A DNA stretch of 64,000 nucleotides from Sphingomonadales bacterium (GTDB taxonomy: Bacteria > Pseudomonadota > Alphaproteobacteria > Sphingomonadales > Sphingomonadaceae): contig JAIXWO010000018.1 of NCBI GenBank assembly GCA_027491235.1, forward strand, positions 62,001 to 126,000, written 5' to 3'. The notes under the pieces are model-generated. The model did not search any database. It was not told the origin of the DNA and saw nothing but the letters and a program-made list of their open reading frames with translations. Below are positions 47,101-54,904 of the stretch, in pieces. Each line of letters opens with the position of its first letter. Positions within the stretch are counted from its first letter, which is position 1. Made by a program: the position numbers and the translations under genes.

Positions 47101-47229
47101 CCGACAGCGGTCGGAGCAGTATTTCACATTGTCCCAGTCGCGTGCCCATTTGCGGCGCCAGGCGAACGGACGGTTGCAGGTAAGGCAGGTCTTGGTGGGC
47201 AAGTCTGCCTTTTGGCGCATCTTAGGCAT
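47092..47229 (-). CDS. DUF2256 small zinc-ribbon-like protein (45 aa)
   Basis: A 45-codon ORF on the minus strand starts [20 protein letters not shown] and continues [25 protein letters not shown]. The two cysteine pairs (CxxC and CSDRC) and the FxWRRKW...W...YC pattern identify DUF2256, a tiny protein that commonly neighbours photolyase/cryptochrome genes. ATG 47220 is an alternative start. The 3' end overlaps the photolyase stop by nine bases, tail to tail, and it lies nine bases after the renalase-like gene. Function unknown; it probably binds one zinc. Confidence 0.85.
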   Translation of the reverse strand: [45 protein letters not shown]

Positions 47230-47238
47230 CAGGCCGTG

Positions 47239-48213
47239 TCAGGCGGCTTCGGCGGTATTTACCGGTGCGGCACTTGCGCCAAGCGTTTCCACAACACGGT
47301 CTGCAAGTTCATGGCCTGACAGCCAGGCATCTTCGATGCGGGCGGCCATGCACCAGTCGCCGCAGGCGCCCAGCTTGAGGTCGGCATTCCACAGCGGCGC
47401 GCCATTGCCGCCCTGAGGCATAGCGAAGCGCCAGCGATGCGCCTTCAGGAAGGTGGGTTCAGGGAGAGGTGCGCCGATCAACTCGGCCAGGTGCACAAGC
47501 AGATCTTGCGCCACGCCTTCCTGATCGCGTTCAAGGTTGCGGGCAGACCACTCGCCGCCGGCCTGAATGACCCAGCATTCCGCAGACGGGCGGCCCGGCT
47601 TGCTTTCATTGCGGGCGGCCCAACTGATCGCACCGGCGGATCGCAATACGTCCGGTGCACCGGGGAGCGGTTCCGGGAAAGCGGCCATCAAAGTCCAGCA
47701 GGGGGCAGACCGCACCATGGCTGCTTCGCGCGCCATGTTAAGATCATGCAGCCCGATGAGGGTCGCAGCCTGCTCTGCCGGAACCGCAATCACAACGGCG
47801 TCAAACGGGCCTTCTTCCCAGCCCGGCCCGGAGACCTGCCATTGGCCGTCCACCGGGTCGACGGCTTGCACAAGCGCGCCAAAGCGTACGTAGCGGTCTG
47901 CGCAGCTTGCAGCAAGGAAAGACGCCATGGTCGGCGCACCAATCCAGGCACCTTCGGGTCCATCCGTCCAGCGGGCAACATGGCCCGCAGCCTCCCAGCG
48001 GGAAATGCGGTCCGCAAAGCGCGGATCACGGACGGTGAAATATTGGGCGCCGAAGTCCCAAGCGAAATCGTCGAGAACAAGCGTTGAAAGTCGCCCGCCC
48101 GGGCGCTTTCCCTTGTCAAATAACTGCGTGGTGGCCCCAAGGGAGTCCAGTCGTTCGGCACAAGCAAGGCCGGCGACACCTGCCCCAATAATCGCAACCC
48201 GCATGACAGTCAT
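47239..48213 (-). CDS. Renalase-like FAD-dependent oxidoreductase
   Basis: The 324-residue flavoprotein has an N-terminal dinucleotide fold with VAIIGAGVAGLACAERL, LFDKGKRPGGRLST and DFGAQYFTVRDP. It ends with the C-terminal FAD contact GDWCMAARIEDAWLSG. This set matches the renalase/NAD(P)-binding amine-oxidase-like family. Some relatives oxidise misformed NAD(P)H isomers; the bacterial role is uncertain. It lies in a minus-strand run folE to renalase-like to DUF2256 with gaps of a few bases, so co-expression with folE is likely. Confidence 0.85.
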   Translation of the reverse strand: MTVMRVAIIGAGVAGLACAERLDSLGATTQLFDKGKRPGGRLSTLVLDDFAWDFGAQYFTVRDPRFADRISRWEAAGHVARWTDGPEGAWIGAPTMASFLAASCADRYVRFGALVQAVDPVDGQWQVSGPGWEEGPFDAVVIAVPAEQAATLIGLHDLNMAREAAMVRSAPCWTLMAAFPEPLPGAPDVLRSAGAISWAARNESKPGRPSAECWVIQAGGEWSARNLERDQEGVAQDLLVHLAELIGAPLPEPTFLKAHRWRFAMPQGGNGAPLWNADLKLGACGDWCMAARIEDAWLSGHELADRVVETLGASAAPVNTAEAA

Positions 48214-48218
48214 TTTGC

Positions 48219-48836
48219 CTATTTGAGACCCATCAAAGACAGGACTTCCTTGCGGCTGGCAGGATCATCGCGGAAGCAGCCGAGCACTTTGCTCGTCACC
48301 ATGTCGACGCCGTGCGTCCGCACACCTCGGCCCGTCATGCAGCCATGCGTGGCCTTAATGACAACAGCGACGCCCTGCGGCTTCAGATGCTCCCAGATGC
48401 ACTGCGCAATTTCAGCCGTCAGGCGCTCCTGAATCTGGAGGCGACGGGAATAGCCGTGCAGGACGCGCGCAAGCTTGGAAATGCCAACAACGCGGTCTGT
48501 GGGCAGATAAGCAATGGACGCCGTGCCGATGATCGGCGCGAGGTGATGTTCGCAATGCGAATGGAAGGGGATATCGCGCAGCAGCACGACTTCGTCATAT
48601 CCGGCGACTTCCTCAAAAGTCCGCTTCAGATGGACGGCGGGATCCTCATCATATCCGGCGCAATATTCGCGCCAGGCCCGGCCAACGCGCTTCGGCGTGT
48701 CGAGAAGGCCTTCACGCAGCGGATCGTCACCGGCCCAGCGCAGCAGTGTGCGGACGGCTTCCTCGACATCTGCGGGCACGCGGACGCGGCCGTCGTCTTC
48801 TTCATCGGCAACAATGTCGCTGAGCATGAAGTTCAT
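48219..48836 (-). CDS. folE: GTP cyclohydrolase I
   Basis: FolE converts GTP to dihydroneopterin triphosphate, the first step to folate and tetrahydropterins. From ATG 48836 ([16 protein letters not shown]) it has 205 residues. Zinc and catalytic residues are in [10 protein letters not shown] and the later THGCMTGRG cysteine. The frame extends upstream to 49004, but that part is not conserved-looking and lies in the control region. Linked to a photolyase and a light sensor, it may raise pterin/folate supply under light. Upstream lies a strong 5'-leader hairpin. Confidence 0.93.
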   Translation of the reverse strand: MNFMLSDIVADEEDDGRVRVPADVEEAVRTLLRWAGDDPLREGLLDTPKRVGRAWREYCAGYDEDPAVHLKRTFEEVAGYDEVVLLRDIPFHSHCEHHLAPIIGTASIAYLPTDRVVGISKLARVLHGYSRRLQIQERLTAEIAQCIWEHLKPQGVAVVIKATHGCMTGRGVRTHGVDMVTSKVLGCFRDDPASRKEVLSLMGLK

Positions 48837-48860
48837 GGGAAGGCCTTTCGATTGGGCGTT

Positions 48861-48901
48861 GCCGGTCGCCAGGGTGAGAGAGGGAGGGGGTGGCGACCGG
48901 C
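48861..48901 (-). promoter_or_regulatory. Long hairpin in the folE 5' leader
   Basis: GCCGGTCGCCA (48861-48871) and TGGCGACCGGC (48891-48901) form a perfect 11-bp inverted repeat around a 19-base loop. In the folE mRNA (minus strand) the loop is almost pure C/T, complementary in type to purine-rich ribosome-binding sites, and the hairpin ends about 25 bases before ATG. On the + strand it is followed by GTTTT. It could be an RNA switch, a terminator/antiterminator or a DNA operator; I did not recognise the THF-II riboswitch consensus. Confidence 0.5.
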
Positions 48902-48912
48902 GTTTTGGGTCT

Positions 48913-48924
48913 AGGCTTATGGCT
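48913..48924. promoter_or_regulatory. Possible LOV-HTH binding site
   Basis: AGGCTTATGGCT sits in the divergent folE/LOV-HTH region. From memory, EL222 from Erythrobacter prefers RGNCYWWRGNCY; this matches 11 of 12 positions. The surrounding bases (GGTCT, AGGCT, TGGCT spaced by about seven) look like imperfect direct repeats. It lies 77 bases from the folE ATG and 50 from the LOV-HTH ATG, a workable place to control either gene. Confidence 0.35.
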
Positions 48925-48973
48925 TGGAGTCTGCGATATGAACTTACGTGAAGTATAGAAGAGCCTGGATGGC

Positions 48974-49558
48974 ATGATGACATTGCCGGAGTCGTTGATC
49001 GCAAAATCCCTTGTCGCGGCCGTGGTGAGCGACCCCCGAAAGCCCGATAATCCTATCATTGCCTGCAATGAGGCATTCTGCCGCCTGACGGGTTATAGCC
49101 GTGACGAAATCGTCGGTCGTAATTGCCGTTTCTTGCGCGGAGATCGCACAGAGCCTGAACAAACAGCGATGCTGCGCGAAGCGGTTGCCGCGGGCCGTGC
49201 GGCGATGGTGGAGCTTATCAACTATCGCAAAGACGGCAGTCCGTTCCGCAATGCGGTGATGATTGCGCCGCTCTTTGATGAGGATGGAGAGCTGGAATAT
49301 TATCTCGGCTCACAGGTCGCCATCGACGATACCGGGGCGAGCAGACATGATGCCGCCCGGCAGAAGGTGGGTCGGCTAACGCGGCGCCAGTTGCAGATAC
49401 TCGAATCTCTCGCGGCCGGTCGGCTCAACAAGCAGATCGCTTATGATCTGTCCTTGACCGAACGCACCGTGAAGATGCACCGCGCGGCGCTGCTGAAGGC
49501 GCTTGATGTGCGCAGCGGGGCCGAGGCCATCCGCATCGCCATTGAGGCCGGGCTTTAG
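48974..49558 (+). CDS. LOV-HTH blue-light transcription factor (EL222-like)
   Basis: The 194-residue protein joins a LOV photosensor to a LuxR-type helix-turn-helix. The LOV core GRNCRFLRG (48-56) contains Cys51, the residue forming the flavin adduct under blue light. NRKDGSPF-like [18 protein letters not shown] follows. A helical linker (about 110-130) leads to the HTH with [20 protein letters not shown] and [17 protein letters not shown]. Domain order and size match EL222 of Erythrobacter, which binds DNA after illumination. It is divergent from folE and converges on mmsB with a four-base overlap. Confidence 0.92.
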   Translation: MMTLPESLIAKSLVAAVVSDPRKPDNPIIACNEAFCRLTGYSRDEIVGRNCRFLRGDRTEPEQTAMLREAVAAGRAAMVELINYRKDGSPFRNAVMIAPLFDEDGELEYYLGSQVAIDDTGASRHDAARQKVGRLTRRQLQILESLAAGRLNKQIAYDLSLTERTVKMHRAALLKALDVRSGAEAIRIAIEAGL

Positions 49559-50445
49559 GCTTCGCCCGACGCTTCGAGCATCCGGATGATGCCGGAAAAA
49601 TCGACATTGCCTTGGCCGAGGTTCGCAAACTCCTGATAGAGTTCTGCGGCGCGCGCACCCATTGGCACAGCGGCATTCGCCTGCTCAGCCGCTTCCATGG
49701 CGAGCAGCAGGTCCTTCAACATCAGGTTCGTCGCAAAGCCGCCCTGATAGTCATTGTCAGCTGGTGACTGCGGGCCGACGCCGGGCAGCGGGCAATAGCT
49801 TGTCATCGACCAGCTCTGCCCTGAGGCTTTGGAAGAGATGTCATAGAAAGTCTGCGGATCAAGCCCGAGCTTCTTCGCCATCACGAACGCCTCACACGTC
49901 GCAACCATCGTCGCGCCGAGGATCATGTTGTTACAGATCTTGGCGGCCTGCCCCGCGCCGGACCCGCCCGCGTGGATCACGGCCTTGCCCATATGCTTCA
50001 AGATCGTTTCCGCGTGCATGAAGGCACTTGGCGTGCCGCCGACCATGAAGGTGAGCGTACCCGCATTGGCCGCAGCGATCCCGCCTGAAACCGGCGCATC
50101 GACCATTTCGTAGCTGCCATATTTGGCCGCGCTCTTCATGACGTTACGGGCCGTGTCGACGTCAATGGTTGAACAGTCGATCAGCGTGGCGGCACGCGGG
50201 GCGTGGCCGATGACATCGTCTTCATAGACCTTCTGGACGATCTTGCCGTTGGGCAGCATTGACACGACGGCATCAACGCCCTGCACCGCTTCCCGCACGG
50301 TGGTGCATGGTGTGCAGCCCTGATCCTTGGCACGGGCCAGCGCGTCGGCCGACAGGTCAAAGGCATTGACCTGATGCCCTGCCTTCACAAGGTTCGCGGC
50401 CATCCCGCCGCCCATATTGCCGAGACCGATGAAGGCGATTTTCAT
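49555..50445 (-). CDS. mmsB: 3-hydroxyisobutyrate dehydrogenase
   Basis: MmsB oxidises 3-hydroxyisobutyrate to methylmalonate semialdehyde in valine degradation. The 296-residue product begins MKIAFIGLGNMGGGMAANLV, has the substrate motif DAPVSGGIAAANAGTL, the catalytic lysine in GSGAGQAAKICNNMILGA and the GGFATNLMLKDLLLA segment. It is the last gene of the valine operon, following the enoyl-CoA hydratase by one base. Confidence 0.94.
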   Translation of the reverse strand: MKIAFIGLGNMGGGMAANLVKAGHQVNAFDLSADALARAKDQGCTPCTTVREAVQGVDAVVSMLPNGKIVQKVYEDDVIGHAPRAATLIDCSTIDVDTARNVMKSAAKYGSYEMVDAPVSGGIAAANAGTLTFMVGGTPSAFMHAETILKHMGKAVIHAGGSGAGQAAKICNNMILGATMVATCEAFVMAKKLGLDPQTFYDISSKASGQSWSMTSYCPLPGVGPQSPADNDYQGGFATNLMLKDLLLAMEAAEQANAAVPMGARAAELYQEFANLGQGNVDFSGIIRMLEASGEA

Positions 50446-50446
50446 T

Positions 50447-51229
50447 TTACTTTCCCGTCCAAACGCCAGGGCGCTTTTCGATAAACGCGGCCATGCCTTC
50501 GGCCTTGTCCTCGGTCGCGGTCAGCACTTGGAAGATGCGGCGTTCCATCAACAGCCCCTGATCGAGCGTTGTCTCAAATGCGGCGTTGACCATTTCCTTG
50601 TTCGCGATGGTCGCGAGCGGCGGCATCGCGGCGATATCGGTCGCGGTCTTCAGCGCTTCCTCAACGAGCGAGGCCAGCGGCACGACGCGGGCGACAAGGC
50701 CCGACCGCTCGGCTTCCTCAGCGCCCATCATCCGGCCTGTCAGGCACATTTCCATCGCTTTCGCCTTGCCGATGGCGCGTGTCAGGCGCTGCGATCCGCC
50801 CATGCCCGGGCCGACGCCGAGCTTGATTTCGGGCTGGCCGAATTTCGCATTTTCGCTCGCGATAATGAAGTCAGCCATCATGGCGAGTTCACACCCGCCG
50901 CCCAGCGCAAAGCCGTTGACCGCCGCGATCCAAGGCTTGCGCGTCGTCTTGACCACATGGCTCGTCCAGCGCGCGAAGAAGTCTTGCGCGTAGAATTCGG
51001 CGGCTGGCTTTTCAGCCATCTCCTTGATGTCGGCGCCTGCGGCAAAGGCCTTCTCGCCTGAACCTGTGAGGACCGCACAGCGCTGCGACGGGTCTGCCTC
51101 AAACGCGGCAAAGGCGGTGATCAGCTCTTCGAGCACCTGCGCATTGAGGGCATTCAAGGCCTGCGGGCGGTTGAGCGTGATGAGGGTGACAGCGTCCCGC
51201 TGTTCAACGAGGATGGTCTCATACGTCAT
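50447..51229 (-). CDS. Enoyl-CoA hydratase (methacrylyl-CoA hydratase candidate)
   Basis: The 260-residue crotonase-family protein has [13 protein letters not shown] at the start, the oxyanion-hole [10 protein letters not shown], and the catalytic glutamates in [16 protein letters not shown] and [21 protein letters not shown]. Its operon position predicts hydration of methacrylyl-CoA to 3-hydroxyisobutyryl-CoA. I choose ATG 51229 because it overlaps the HIBCH stop as ATGA; ATG 51241 is the alternative. Confidence 0.92.
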   Translation of the reverse strand: MTYETILVEQRDAVTLITLNRPQALNALNAQVLEELITAFAAFEADPSQRCAVLTGSGEKAFAAGADIKEMAEKPAAEFYAQDFFARWTSHVVKTTRKPWIAAVNGFALGGGCELAMMADFIIASENAKFGQPEIKLGVGPGMGGSQRLTRAIGKAKAMEMCLTGRMMGAEEAERSGLVARVVPLASLVEEALKTATDIAAMPPLATIANKEMVNAAFETTLDQGLLMERRIFQVLTATEDKAEGMAAFIEKRPGVWTGK

Positions 51230-52269
51230 AGGGGTTTCCATTCTTCATTTGATGGCAGCGGGGCAAAGATGCCCTCGATCAGATCGTCGGTGACGCCTTC
51301 TGGCGTTGCAGGGGCCCATTGCGGCGCATTGTCCTTGTCGACAATGACGGCGCGAACGCCCTCTGCAAAATCGGGGCGTGTCAAAACGCGCGAGGCGATG
51401 CGGTATTCCATCTCCATGTTCGCCGCGAAGTCCGGGCAGGCGAGGCTGTCATGCAACTGGCGCAGCGCGACCTTGCAGGTCTGCGGGCTTTTGGTGCGCA
51501 GTGTCGCCAGTTCCTTGGCTGACCAGTCGGAGCCCTCGGCTGCAAGTGCTGCAAGGATGTCCTCATAGCGATCGGACGCGAACAGCCGGTCGATCTGCTC
51601 AACATTGGCGGCGATGCGCGCCGTCGGCGGCGCATCGGCGTAAGAGGCGAGGATCGCGTCGGCCCGCGCCGGGTCTGCCGCGATATCCGCCTTGGCTTCG
51701 GCGAGCGTGGATGCCGGCAGGTAATGCGTCGCCAGACCGATCTCGAAACATTCCGCGCCGTCAAGCCGCGCACCTGTCAGCGCAAGGAACGCACCCACGC
51801 GACCGGGCAGGCGCGACAGATACCAGCCGCCCCCCACATCCGGGAACAGGCCGATGCCCGTCTCCGGCATGGCGAAGCGCGTATTCTCGGTCGCCACGCG
51901 GAAAGTCGCAGGCTGGCTGATCCCGACGCCGCCGCCCATGGTGATGCCATCCATGAAGGCGATAACCGGCTTGGGGTAAGTGAACAGCAGGTGGTCGAGC
52001 TGATACTCGTCGTGGAAGAATTTGCGTCCTGACACGCCGCCATCGTTAAGCGCGGAGTTGCGCAGGAAGGCGATGTCCCCGCCGGAGCAAAAGCCACGTC
52101 CTTCTGCATGATCAATGATGATGGCGTCCACCGCAGGATTATCGCGCCAGCCGAGCAGCGCCTCGGTCATGATATGCACCATGTCCAGCGTCAGCGCGTG
52201 GATGGCCGACGGGCGGTTCAGGCTTAGAAAGCCGACCTTGCCCTCGATGCGGGTGAGAACGTCCATCAT
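51226..52269 (-). CDS. 3-hydroxyisobutyryl-CoA hydrolase
   Basis: HIBCH releases 3-hydroxyisobutyrate from its CoA ester in valine degradation. The 347-residue protein is a crotonase relative with [31 protein letters not shown], the [20 protein letters not shown] loop and [25 protein letters not shown], the classical HIBCH signature. A GGAGGTG box sits six bases before ATG 52269. Upstream lies a REP-like repeat that separates it from the acyl-CoA dehydrogenase. Confidence 0.94.
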   Translation of the reverse strand: MMDVLTRIEGKVGFLSLNRPSAIHALTLDMVHIMTEALLGWRDNPAVDAIIIDHAEGRGFCSGGDIAFLRNSALNDGGVSGRKFFHDEYQLDHLLFTYPKPVIAFMDGITMGGGVGISQPATFRVATENTRFAMPETGIGLFPDVGGGWYLSRLPGRVGAFLALTGARLDGAECFEIGLATHYLPASTLAEAKADIAADPARADAILASYADAPPTARIAANVEQIDRLFASDRYEDILAALAAEGSDWSAKELATLRTKSPQTCKVALRQLHDSLACPDFAANMEMEYRIASRVLTRPDFAEGVRAVIVDKDNAPQWAPATPEGVTDDLIEGIFAPLPSNEEWKPL

Positions 52270-52276
52270 GAAAGCA

Positions 52277-52408
52277 CCTCCCTGAAGGGGAGGGGGACCA
52301 TGCGCAGCATGGTGGAGGGGTTGATGCAACGCGACCGCAGCGGATGGGTGTCACGCGCGTTGACCCCACCACCGCCTGCGGCGGTCCCCCTCCCCCTGTG
52401 GGGGAGGT
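52277..52408. repeat. REP/MITE-like inverted repeat element (about 130 bp)
   Basis: The left part (CCTCCCTGAAGGGGAGGGGGACC, then GCGCAGCATGGTGGAGGGG; about 52277-52320) is mirrored by the right part (CCCCACCACCGCCTGCGGCGGTCCCC, then TCCCCCTGTGGGGGAGG; about 52363-52407). Each half also folds on itself. Palindromes of this composition recur between genes in sphingomonads. It sits inside the valine operon, between the acyl-CoA dehydrogenase and HIBCH genes, and supplies very stable mRNA structure there. Confidence 0.8.
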
Positions 52409-52423
52409 TCTTTGCGGTACTCA

Positions 52424-53569
52424 TCACTGGCGTGTCAGCTCCCGCCCAATGATCATGCGCATGACTTGGTTGGTTCCTTCCAAAATCGAATGGACGCGCA
52501 GGTCTCGCCAGAAACGTTCGATGGGATAGTCCTTGAGATAGCCATAGCCGCCGAAGAGCTGGAGCGCCTTGTTGACGATCTCGCTGCCGCTGTCTGTCGA
52601 AAGGCGCTTGGCCATTGCGGAGAAGCGTGTCTTGTCAGGCGCGTTGGCGTTCACCTTGGCCGCGGCGAGATAAAGGAGCGCGCGCGCCGCTTCCAGGTCC
52701 GTCGCCATATCGGCAAGTGTGAACTGCGTGTTCTGGAAATCGGCAACGGCTTGCCCGAATTGCTGGCGGTCCTTGGTGTATTTGATGGCCTCATCCAGAC
52801 AACGCTGCGCGCCGCCGAGTGAGCAGGCGCCAATGTTGAGGCGGCCACCGTCCAGCCCCGCCATGGCAAAGCGGAAGCCATCGCCTTCCGCGCCGACACG
52901 GTTGGCAACAGGCACGCGGCAATCCTCAAAAATCACCTGCGCTGTCGGAGACGCGTTCCAGCCGAGCTTTTTTTCCGGCGCGCCGAAAGAGAGGCCGGGC
53001 GTGTCCTTTTCAACGACGAGGCAGGTGATGCCCTTTGCTCCATTGTCATTCGTCCGCACCATGACGACGTAGATGTCGTTATAGCCAGCGCCCGAGATGA
53101 ACTGCTTGGTGCCGTTCAGCACATAATGGTCACCGTCGAGCCGCGCCGTCGTCTTGAGTGCGGCCGCATCGGAACCGGAACCAGGCTCTGTCAGGCAATA
53201 GCTGGCGATCTTTTCCATGCTGACAAGCCCGGGCAGGTAGCGGGCCTTCAGGTCCGCGCTACCGAACGTGTCGATCATCCACGCGGCCATATTGTGGATC
53301 GAGATGAACGAACTTGTCGCGGGACAGCCATAGGCCATCGCCTCCATGATCAGCGCTGCCTCTAAGCGACCCAGACCAATACCGCCCGATCCTTCCGACA
53401 CATAGATCGACCCGAAGCCCAGCTCCCCCGCCGCCTTCCAGACGTCGACGGGGTAATGATGATCCTCATCCCATTGCGCAGCAAAAGGCGTGATGCGCTC
53501 TGCCGTGAACCTGCGCGCCATATCCTGAATGGCGATCTGGTCGTCTGTGAGGTCAAATTGGCTGGTCAT
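52424..53569 (-). CDS. Isobutyryl-CoA dehydrogenase (ACAD8-like acyl-CoA dehydrogenase)
   Basis: The 381-residue FAD enzyme should turn isobutyryl-CoA into methacrylyl-CoA. It shows FDLTDDQIAIQDMARRF, FISIHNMAAWMIDTFG, CLTEPGSGSDAAALKTTA, KQFISGAGYNDIYVVMVRT and the C-terminal QLFGGYGYLKDYPIERFWRD with ILEGTNQVMRMIIGREL. The GLDGGRLNIGACSLGGAQ segment, where isovaleryl-CoA enzymes have a glutamate, fits the ACAD8/short-branched group, whose base is the later glutamate in EGTN. It lies 18 bases downstream of the secreted-protein gene. Confidence 0.9.
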   Translation of the reverse strand: MTSQFDLTDDQIAIQDMARRFTAERITPFAAQWDEDHHYPVDVWKAAGELGFGSIYVSEGSGGIGLGRLEAALIMEAMAYGCPATSSFISIHNMAAWMIDTFGSADLKARYLPGLVSMEKIASYCLTEPGSGSDAAALKTTARLDGDHYVLNGTKQFISGAGYNDIYVVMVRTNDNGAKGITCLVVEKDTPGLSFGAPEKKLGWNASPTAQVIFEDCRVPVANRVGAEGDGFRFAMAGLDGGRLNIGACSLGGAQRCLDEAIKYTKDRQQFGQAVADFQNTQFTLADMATDLEAARALLYLAAAKVNANAPDKTRFSAMAKRLSTDSGSEIVNKALQLFGGYGYLKDYPIERFWRDLRVHSILEGTNQVMRMIIGRELTRQ

Positions 53570-53587
53570 CGGGTCCGTCCATTGTCC

Positions 53588-54844
53588 TTACTGAGTGGCC
53601 GGCGCAGGTGCGGGTGTCGGCTCTTCCCTTGCTGCCGCAGATGCAGCGGCGTTGGTCGCCTCACCTTCGGCTTTGGCCGGAGCAGCCGTCCAAACATCTG
53701 CGATACCGGGGTAATCGCTGCGCGTCATACTGGTTCCAAAACAGCTATAGGTCGCACGGTTTTTGATCGGAGCTTCGCTCAATCGTTCCGCCAGAGCAGG
53801 CTGGAAAGTCGCCAGTCCAGCGCGCGCGGCAGCGGCGTCCCGAACCAGACCCATTTCAATCACGCGCTTTCCGTCCGGCGTCTTCATGTTCACAGGCAAT
53901 ATGTCGGTCAGATAAGCGATTTCCCCTGCCTTCACTGTAAACATAGGCGCGCCGAAGCAATATGTCGTGCCAAGGTTCATCTTCCCAAGCCCGTCAAAGT
54001 CGATGACATAGCTGCCGGGCGTCAGTCGGACGATGTGCAGTTCGTAGGGCGATGTTTTGTCAGCCGAGGTTACATCGGTGGAATAGACCGTCTTGTCGCC
54101 CTTCTTCTTCCAGTCACGTGGCTGGAAGACCAGGTCTCCCTTGTCCGCATCGAAGCGCTTGAAGCTCATGATGCCGTGCTGGTTTCCACTTTCAGCGGAG
54201 CGGCGGAACGCGACCACGACGGCCGTCTCATCGTCGCCGATGGTCATGGGTGCCTTGGGGTCGATCTTCTTTCCGGCAAAAAACTGAGCTGCCCCTGCTG
54301 CAGGCACCGGCGTTACGGTTTTGCGTTCAAAGGATGTGACCGACGTGATGTCGCCTGTAACGTCTGCCGCACCGACGATGCGGTTGAAATAGGCGTCCTT
54401 GTCGGCGTCGGCCAAGGCTGCAATGCGGGCGGTTTCATCCGCAGGCAGTTCAACAAGCCGCCAGCCGCGGATCATCAGGCAAGACCGCCGGTTGGCACGG
54501 CGTTGCTGGCCTTCAATGATGGCGGCACCGATAGCAGCGCCAATGCCACCGCCGATGGCTCCTGCCATTGGCGAGATCGCCGGGTTGTAGAGCGAAGGGT
54601 CATAATAGGTGATGGTGCCCGCCGGTGTCTTCGATCCGCGCGCAATCAGCCGGCATTCCTGCCAATCCTTATCATAGTCAGTGCGCGATGCGCCTGGCTT
54701 GTTGTAGAAGCGATTGTCTTTGAGGTCGCGGGATGCGTCCTTCGCGATTTCCTCGGGCGTATCCTCAACCTGCGGAACAGTTTGCGCAATTGCCTGAAAC
54801 GGCAGTGCACCGGCAGCCAGAATCAACATCACCTTTTTCATCAT
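53588..54844 (-). CDS. Uncharacterised secreted protein (418 aa) in the valine operon
   Basis: I do not recognise a family. The product begins MMKKVMLILAAGALPFQAIAQ, a clear signal peptide probably cleaved after IAQ or AQA. A glycine-zipper-like stretch GAIGGGIGAAIGAAI lies near residues 94-108, preceding paired cysteine-containing segments (WQECRLIA, RRSCLMIRG). A mixed alpha/beta region with ELHIVRLTPGSYVIDFDGLG follows, then an Ala/Pro/Glu-rich low-complexity tail. It could associate with the outer membrane or periplasm. Its tight place between mmsA and the acyl-CoA dehydrogenase suggests co-transcription but not a shared reaction. Confidence 0.75.
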   Translation of the reverse strand: MMKKVMLILAAGALPFQAIAQTVPQVEDTPEEIAKDASRDLKDNRFYNKPGASRTDYDKDWQECRLIARGSKTPAGTITYYDPSLYNPAISPMAGAIGGGIGAAIGAAIIEGQQRRANRRSCLMIRGWRLVELPADETARIAALADADKDAYFNRIVGAADVTGDITSVTSFERKTVTPVPAAGAAQFFAGKKIDPKAPMTIGDDETAVVVAFRRSAESGNQHGIMSFKRFDADKGDLVFQPRDWKKKGDKTVYSTDVTSADKTSPYELHIVRLTPGSYVIDFDGLGKMNLGTTYCFGAPMFTVKAGEIAYLTDILPVNMKTPDGKRVIEMGLVRDAAAARAGLATFQPALAERLSEAPIKNRATYSCFGTSMTRSDYPGIADVWTAAPAKAEGEATNAAASAAAREEPTPAPAPATQ

Positions 54845-54904
54845 TTACTCCCCCTTTACAGGCCCCGCCGCCATACGGGCGAACGGGGCGTTACAGATCA
54901 CATC

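Noticed and set aside
48837-48960. THF-II riboswitch before folE
   Set aside because: Location fits, but I could not find the conserved core sequence I remember; kept only as an unassigned hairpin.
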